NCBI RefSeq assembly: GCF_031085165.1
Contig: NZ_JAVHTY010000002.1
Span: 248,001-312,000 of the forward strand
DNA from: Pseudomonas sp. 102515
GTDB taxonomy: Bacteria > Pseudomonadota > Gammaproteobacteria > Pseudomonadales > Pseudomonadaceae
Length of the DNA: 64,000 bases
Direction: 5' to 3'
Shown: positions 61,158-64,000 of the stretch, in pieces
Layout: each line of letters opens with the position of its first letter
Position numbering within the stretch: position 1 is the stretch's first letter
The notes under the pieces: model-generated
The model's database searches: none
What the model was told of the DNA's origin: nothing
Seen by the model: only the letters and a program-made list of their open reading frames with translations
Program-made: the position numbers and the translations under genes

Positions 61158-61932
61158 GCCGGCGTTCCTCCTGGGCCTGGTCATCCAGGGTGCGCAGGGC
61201 TGCCACCTGGCGACGGGTCTCGGCCAGCAGATCCGCCCCGATCAGCGGAAATTCGATGGCGCGCCGCAGGCCGCTGGGGAAGTGCGCCAGCAGGCCCTGC
61301 CAGGCCAGCAGGTCGGCGGCTTCCGGCGGCACGGCGTGCAGGCCACCGGCCCGTCGGCGTACGGCCTTGCAATGCAGGTAGCTGACGTCGGGGCCGAGCA
61401 GGCGGGCGGCCTGCAAGGGATCTTCGTCCTGCCAGCGCCAGTTGCCGATGTCGAAGGTCAGACCTACCGGCAGCTGGATTGCCCGGACCGCCTGGATGAA
61501 GGCGCGCAGTGGCTCGACCCGGCCACCCTGGGCGGTCTGGTCGTTTTCCACCAGCAGCTGCGGGCCGTCGCCGGTCAGCAGGTTGGCGAGCGGCACCAGA
61601 TCGGTCGCCGCGCGGTAGTGCCCGAGCGACACCTTGAGCGTATCGGCGCCCAGCAGGCGGGCCTCGGCGAGGGCCGAGGGCAGGCGCGGCGAGAGGGCCG
61701 CGCCGGCTTCGGGCCAGAGTTCGAGGGGGACCGAATAGACACAGCCCAGACCAGCCGCCTGGATGGCGGCGCCCAGGGCGGCGAAATCGGGCGCATCGGT
61801 GAAGAGTTCGGCGCGGATTTCCACATGGGTGGCGCCCGCGGCGGCGATCAGGTCGAGCCAGGCGGCCTGACCCTGGGCACGGACCCCGTCGGCGCCAAAG
61901 GCCGAGGTGGTGATGGCGATCTCCGGTGGCAT
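61150..61932 (-). CDS. kguE: KguE, sugar-phosphate isomerase/epimerase-like TIM-barrel protein
   Basis: A 260-residue xylose-isomerase-like TIM barrel. The segments LIAAAGATHVEIRAELF (28-44), LLVENDQTA and LTFDIGNWRW are typical of this superfamily (metal Glu/Asp positions). kguE is the first gene of the 2-ketogluconate operon in Pseudomonas but its reaction is not settled; an epimerase role is only family-level inference. A strong AGGAG before the ATG directly abuts a perfect PtxS operator. Confidence 0.85.
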   Translation of the reverse strand: MPPEIAITTSAFGADGVRAQGQAAWLDLIAAAGATHVEIRAELFTDAPDFAALGAAIQAAGLGCVYSVPLELWPEAGAALSPRLPSALAEARLLGADTLKVSLGHYRAATDLVPLANLLTGDGPQLLVENDQTAQGGRVEPLRAFIQAVRAIQLPVGLTFDIGNWRWQDEDPLQAARLLGPDVSYLHCKAVRRRAGGLHAVPPEAADLLAWQGLLAHFPSGLRRAIEFPLIGADLLAETRRQVAALRTLDDQAQEERRHG

Positions 61933-61943
61933 TGTTGTTCTCC

Positions 61944-61957
61944 TGAAACCGGTTTCA
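61944..61957. promoter_or_regulatory. PtxS operator before kguE
   Basis: TGAAACCGGTTTCA is a perfect 14-bp palindrome identical to the published PtxS recognition sequence. It is 11 bases before the kguE start codon and its last base overlaps the Shine-Dalgarno region, so bound PtxS would sit across the start of the message. In Pseudomonas, 2-ketogluconate releases PtxS. Confidence 0.93.
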
Positions 61958-61989
61958 ACAAAAGACGGGCAAAAGGGCGAAAGGTGCCT

Positions 61990-63027
61990 CTAGGTTCGGG
62001 CGCGAGTCGACTGACGGACGCGCAGTTCCGCGCCGAAGGTCCGCTGCACCGGTGCGCTGCGATCCCCGTCGATACGGCGCTGCAACCGCTCGAAGGCGGC
62101 TATGCCCAGGGCATGGGTCGGCTGGGCGAGGGCGCTGATGCCGCCACCCACCAGGGGAAACCAGTCGAGGTCGTCGAGGGCCAGCAGGCCGAGGCGCTCG
62201 AACAGGGGCTCGCCCAGGGCCTGCAGCGCCAGGGTCGTCGCCAGGGTCGCCACGCCGTTGGCGGTGAGCAGCGCCTTGGGACCGGGACCGGGGCTGGCGA
62301 GGAAGGCGGCCAGCGCCGTCTGCAGTGCCAGGGCATCGTCGGCCTGGACGCAATGCCCGCCACGACAACCGGGGTGTTCGGCCAGGGCCGCGTCGAAGGC
62401 CGTCAGCCGCTGGCGGCGGGAGCTGGTGCCGTCCAGGGGTTCGCTGACCAGCAGCAGGTCGTGATACCCCTGGCGCTGCAGGTGGGCCACGCCGTCGGCG
62501 ATGGCCTGGTGGTTGTCGAGTCCGACCAGATCGGCCTCGACGCCCGGCAGTTCGCGATCCAGCAGCACCAGCGGCAGGCGGCTGCCCAGGTGTCGCAGGT
62601 CGGCGGCGTGCTGGCCGAAGGTGTTCACGATCAGGCCTTCGATGCTGTAGGACTGCAGCGCGGTCAGTTGCTGGCGCTCCTGGCGGGCGTCCTGGTCGGT
62701 GTTGCAGATCAGCAGCGAATAGCCCTGCTGGCGGCAGGCGGTTTCCACGCCATGCATCACCGCGGTGGAATAGGGATTGAGCAGATCGGCCACCAGCATG
62801 CCGATCAGGCGGCTGCGACCGCGCTTGAGGCCACGGGCCATCTGGTTGGGCTGGAAATCGAGGGCGACCACGGCCTGCTCGATGCGCGCGGCGAGGGAAT
62901 CGGACAGCAGGCGGCGATCGCCGCTGATGTAGCGAGACACGCTGGCCTTGGACACGCCGGCGGTGGCGGCCACCTCGGCGATGGTCGCACGGGTGGCGCG
63001 CGGACCGGGGAAAAAGACATCGTTCAT
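61990..63027 (-). CDS. ptxS: LacI-family repressor PtxS
   Basis: A 345-residue LacI/GalR repressor. The N-terminal helix-turn-helix with hinge is at about 14-70 (TIAEVAATAGVSKASVSRYISGD then LNF-like ALDFQPNQMARGL), followed by the periplasmic-binding-protein-like effector domain (IGMLVADLLNPYSTAVMHGVE onward). PtxS represses the kgu operon and its own gene and responds to 2-ketogluconate. Two perfect PtxS operators, one in front of this gene and one in front of kguE, make the assignment firm. Confidence 0.93.
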   Translation of the reverse strand: MNDVFFPGPRATRATIAEVAATAGVSKASVSRYISGDRRLLSDSLAARIEQAVVALDFQPNQMARGLKRGRSRLIGMLVADLLNPYSTAVMHGVETACRQQGYSLLICNTDQDARQERQQLTALQSYSIEGLIVNTFGQHAADLRHLGSRLPLVLLDRELPGVEADLVGLDNHQAIADGVAHLQRQGYHDLLLVSEPLDGTSSRRQRLTAFDAALAEHPGCRGGHCVQADDALALQTALAAFLASPGPGPKALLTANGVATLATTLALQALGEPLFERLGLLALDDLDWFPLVGGGISALAQPTHALGIAAFERLQRRIDGDRSAPVQRTFGAELRVRQSTRART

Positions 63028-63058
63028 GGCGTACCGTTGTTAGGATTTTGTAGGTGCC

Positions 63059-63072
63059 TGAAACCGGTTTCA
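63059..63072. promoter_or_regulatory. PtxS operator before ptxS
   Basis: A second perfect TGAAACCGGTTTCA, 32 bases upstream of the ptxS start codon, consistent with the autoregulation described for this repressor. The two copies in the window are identical and about 1.1 kb apart. Confidence 0.93.
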
Positions 63073-63170
63073 GTAAATCTTTTCTCACGCGGCCCGGCAA
63101 GCCGGTCTAAGGTGCAGGCCGACCAGTGGTCGCCGCAGGCGGTCGCGTGCCGCGGTCACCTTTTATGTTC

Positions 63171-63184
63171 TCCTTTGCAAAGGA
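63171..63184. promoter_or_regulatory. Perfect 14-bp palindrome overlapping the pncC ribosome-binding site
   Basis: TCCTTTGCAAAGGA is exactly self-complementary and includes the AAGGA that serves as ribosome-binding site of pncC. It could be an operator or a hairpin that sequesters the site; chance is possible. Confidence 0.35.
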
Positions 63185-63192
63185 AGGTCTCG

Positions 63193-63693
63193 ATGGACTC
63201 CCTCGACAGTCTCGCCCGGCAACTGGGTGAAGCCCTGCAGGCGGCCGGCGCCCAGGTCACCACTGCCGAATCCTGCACCGGTGGCGGCATCGCCGAGGCG
63301 ATCACCCGCGTTGCCGGCAGTTCGGCCTGGTTCGAGGCCGGCTTCGTCACCTATTCCAACCGCCAGAAGACGCTTCAGTTGGACGTACCCGCGGCCCTGT
63401 TCGAACAGGTCGGGGCGGTCAGCGAGGAGGTGGTGATGGCCATGGCGCTGGGTGCGCAACAGCGCGCCGGTGCCCGCTTCGCGGTCGCGGTGAGCGGTAT
63501 CGCCGGGCCGGGTGGCGCAGTGCCGGGCAAGCCGGTCGGCACCGTCTGGCTGGCCTGGCGCGACGGCGAAACGTTGTACACCGAACGGCAGGTCTTTGCC
63601 GGCGATCGCGCCGCCGTTCGCAAGCAGACCCAGGTCCGCGCGCTACAGGTTTTATTGACGTTTCTGGCCGAGGAAAAAGGCCCTCGGGTGTAG
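63193..63693 (+). CDS. pncC: Nicotinamide-nucleotide amidase PncC (CinA C-terminal domain)
   Basis: A 166-residue stand-alone CinA-C protein that deamidates NMN to NaMN in pyridine-nucleotide recycling. The family marks [16 protein letters not shown] (22-37), [11 protein letters not shown] (49-59) and VSGIAGPGG are intact; the catalytic Ser is in the first. It lacks the N-terminal CinA domain, as normal for proteobacteria. Start ATG 63193 follows AAGGA; the frame is open for a long way upstream but only opposite the kgu genes. It precedes recA by 86 bases, the classic pairing. Confidence 0.94.
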   Translation: MDSLDSLARQLGEALQAAGAQVTTAESCTGGGIAEAITRVAGSSAWFEAGFVTYSNRQKTLQLDVPAALFEQVGAVSEEVVMAMALGAQQRAGARFAVAVSGIAGPGGAVPGKPVGTVWLAWRDGETLYTERQVFAGDRAAVRKQTQVRALQVLLTFLAEEKGPRV

Positions 63694-63720
63694 CAACCGG
63701 AGGGCGACTATGGTTTAATA

Positions 63721-63736
63721 CTGTTCACTTATACAG
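63721..63736. promoter_or_regulatory. LexA (SOS) box of recA
   Basis: CTGTTCACTTATACAG matches CTGT-N8-ACAG exactly, within the extended context TACTGT...ACAGGTA. It lies 43 bases before recA, so recA is under LexA repression and SOS-induced. Confidence 0.93.
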
Positions 63737-63779
63737 GTATCCACGGCCGTCTGGCCCTTCTTTCTCCGAGAGGAATCTA

Positions 63780-64000
63780 ATGGACGACAACAAAAAGCGT
63801 GCCCTGGCCGCGGCCTTGGGACAGATCGAAAAGCAATTCGGCAAGGGCACCGTGATGCGCATGGGCGATCACGAGCGCCAGGCCATTCCGGCGATTTCCA
63901 CCGGTTCCCTGGGCCTGGACATCGCCCTCGGCATCGGTGGTCTGCCCAAGGGCCGGATCGTCGAAATCTACGGTCCCGAGTCTTCGGGCAAGACCACCCT
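63780..64000 (+). CDS. recA: Recombinase RecA (5' part)
   Basis: The first 73 codons of RecA, cut by the window end. It starts [21 protein letters not shown] after GAGAGGAA and reaches the Walker A motif GPESSGKTT at its right edge. RecA forms the strand-exchange filament and triggers LexA self-cleavage. The N-terminal helical domain ([19 protein letters not shown]) is standard. Confidence 0.97.
   Translation, partial: MDDNKKRALAAALGQIEKQFGKGTVMRMGDHERQAIPAISTGSLGLDIALGIGGLPKGRIVEIYGPESSGKTT

Noticed and set aside
60802-63192. A 797-residue extension of pncC
   Set aside because: It runs opposite kguK, kguE and ptxS and has no homology; the ATG at 63193 with its ribosome-binding site gives the normal CinA-C length.

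Overview
This 64-kb window is a GC-rich, gene-dense chromosomal segment of a gammaproteobacterium, almost certainly a Pseudomonas. The evidence is a fused CysNC, an AlgW-type protease, the gene string nlpD-rpoS-rsmZ-fdxA-mutS with a perfect GacA upstream activating sequence, the short (HisZ-dependent) HisG, and a 2-ketogluconate (kgu) operon with perfect PtxS operators. The species cannot be fixed from sequence alone. I see no rRNA, tRNA, insertion sequence, prophage or CRISPR array, and no stretch over about 300 bases lacks a gene.

Layout. 0-6.1 kb (+ strand): the end of the Mla lipid-transport operon (mlaD partial, mlaC, mlaB), ibaG, murA, and hisG-hisD-hisC. 6.1-11.1 kb: algW (- strand), a Nif3-like metal protein, and cysD-cysNC for sulfate activation, closed by a bidirectional terminator. 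11.1-13.3 kb: a small Pro/Tyr-rich secreted protein and a CPA1-type Na+/H+ antiporter. By remembered PAO1 gene order, this is where two blocks that are distant in P. aeruginosa meet. 13.3-18.0 kb (- strand): dapC, glnD, map.

18.1-42.9 kb (+ strand) is a long essential superoperon. It holds translation (rpsB-tsf, frr), UMP kinase (pyrH), isoprenoid and phospholipid synthesis (uppS, cdsA, dxr), envelope proteolysis and outer-membrane assembly (rseP, bamA, skp), lipid A and fatty acids (lpxD-fabZ-lpxA-lpxB), then rnhB, dnaE, accA, tilS, pyrG-kdsA-eno. Start/stop overlaps are frequent. Internal control elements are a structured rpsB leader, a terminator-like hairpin between rpsB and tsf, and a perfect 11-bp hairpin with a U-rich tail between rseP and bamA.

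42.9-52.2 kb: ftsB-ispD, a LysR regulator divergent from the formaldehyde-detoxification pair adhC-fghA, then ispF-truD-surE-pcm-nlpD-rpoS. 52.2-55.5 kb: the Gac/Rsm regulatory RNA rsmZ with its UAS, then fdxA and mutS (- strand). 55.6-63.1 kb (- strand) looks like an accessory insertion between mutS and pncC/cinA-recA: a hybrid histidine kinase, a 68-residue unknown protein, and the kguE-K-T-D catabolic operon with its repressor gene ptxS and two identical operators. The window ends in pncC and the first part of recA, preceded by a perfect LexA box.

Nearly all genes are recognisable housekeeping genes. I found no convincing wholly new system. The least explained items are the orphan hybrid kinase with its 68-residue neighbour, the secreted Pro/Tyr-rich protein, the inverted repeat around the ibaG/murA promoter, and the rseP-bamA hairpin.
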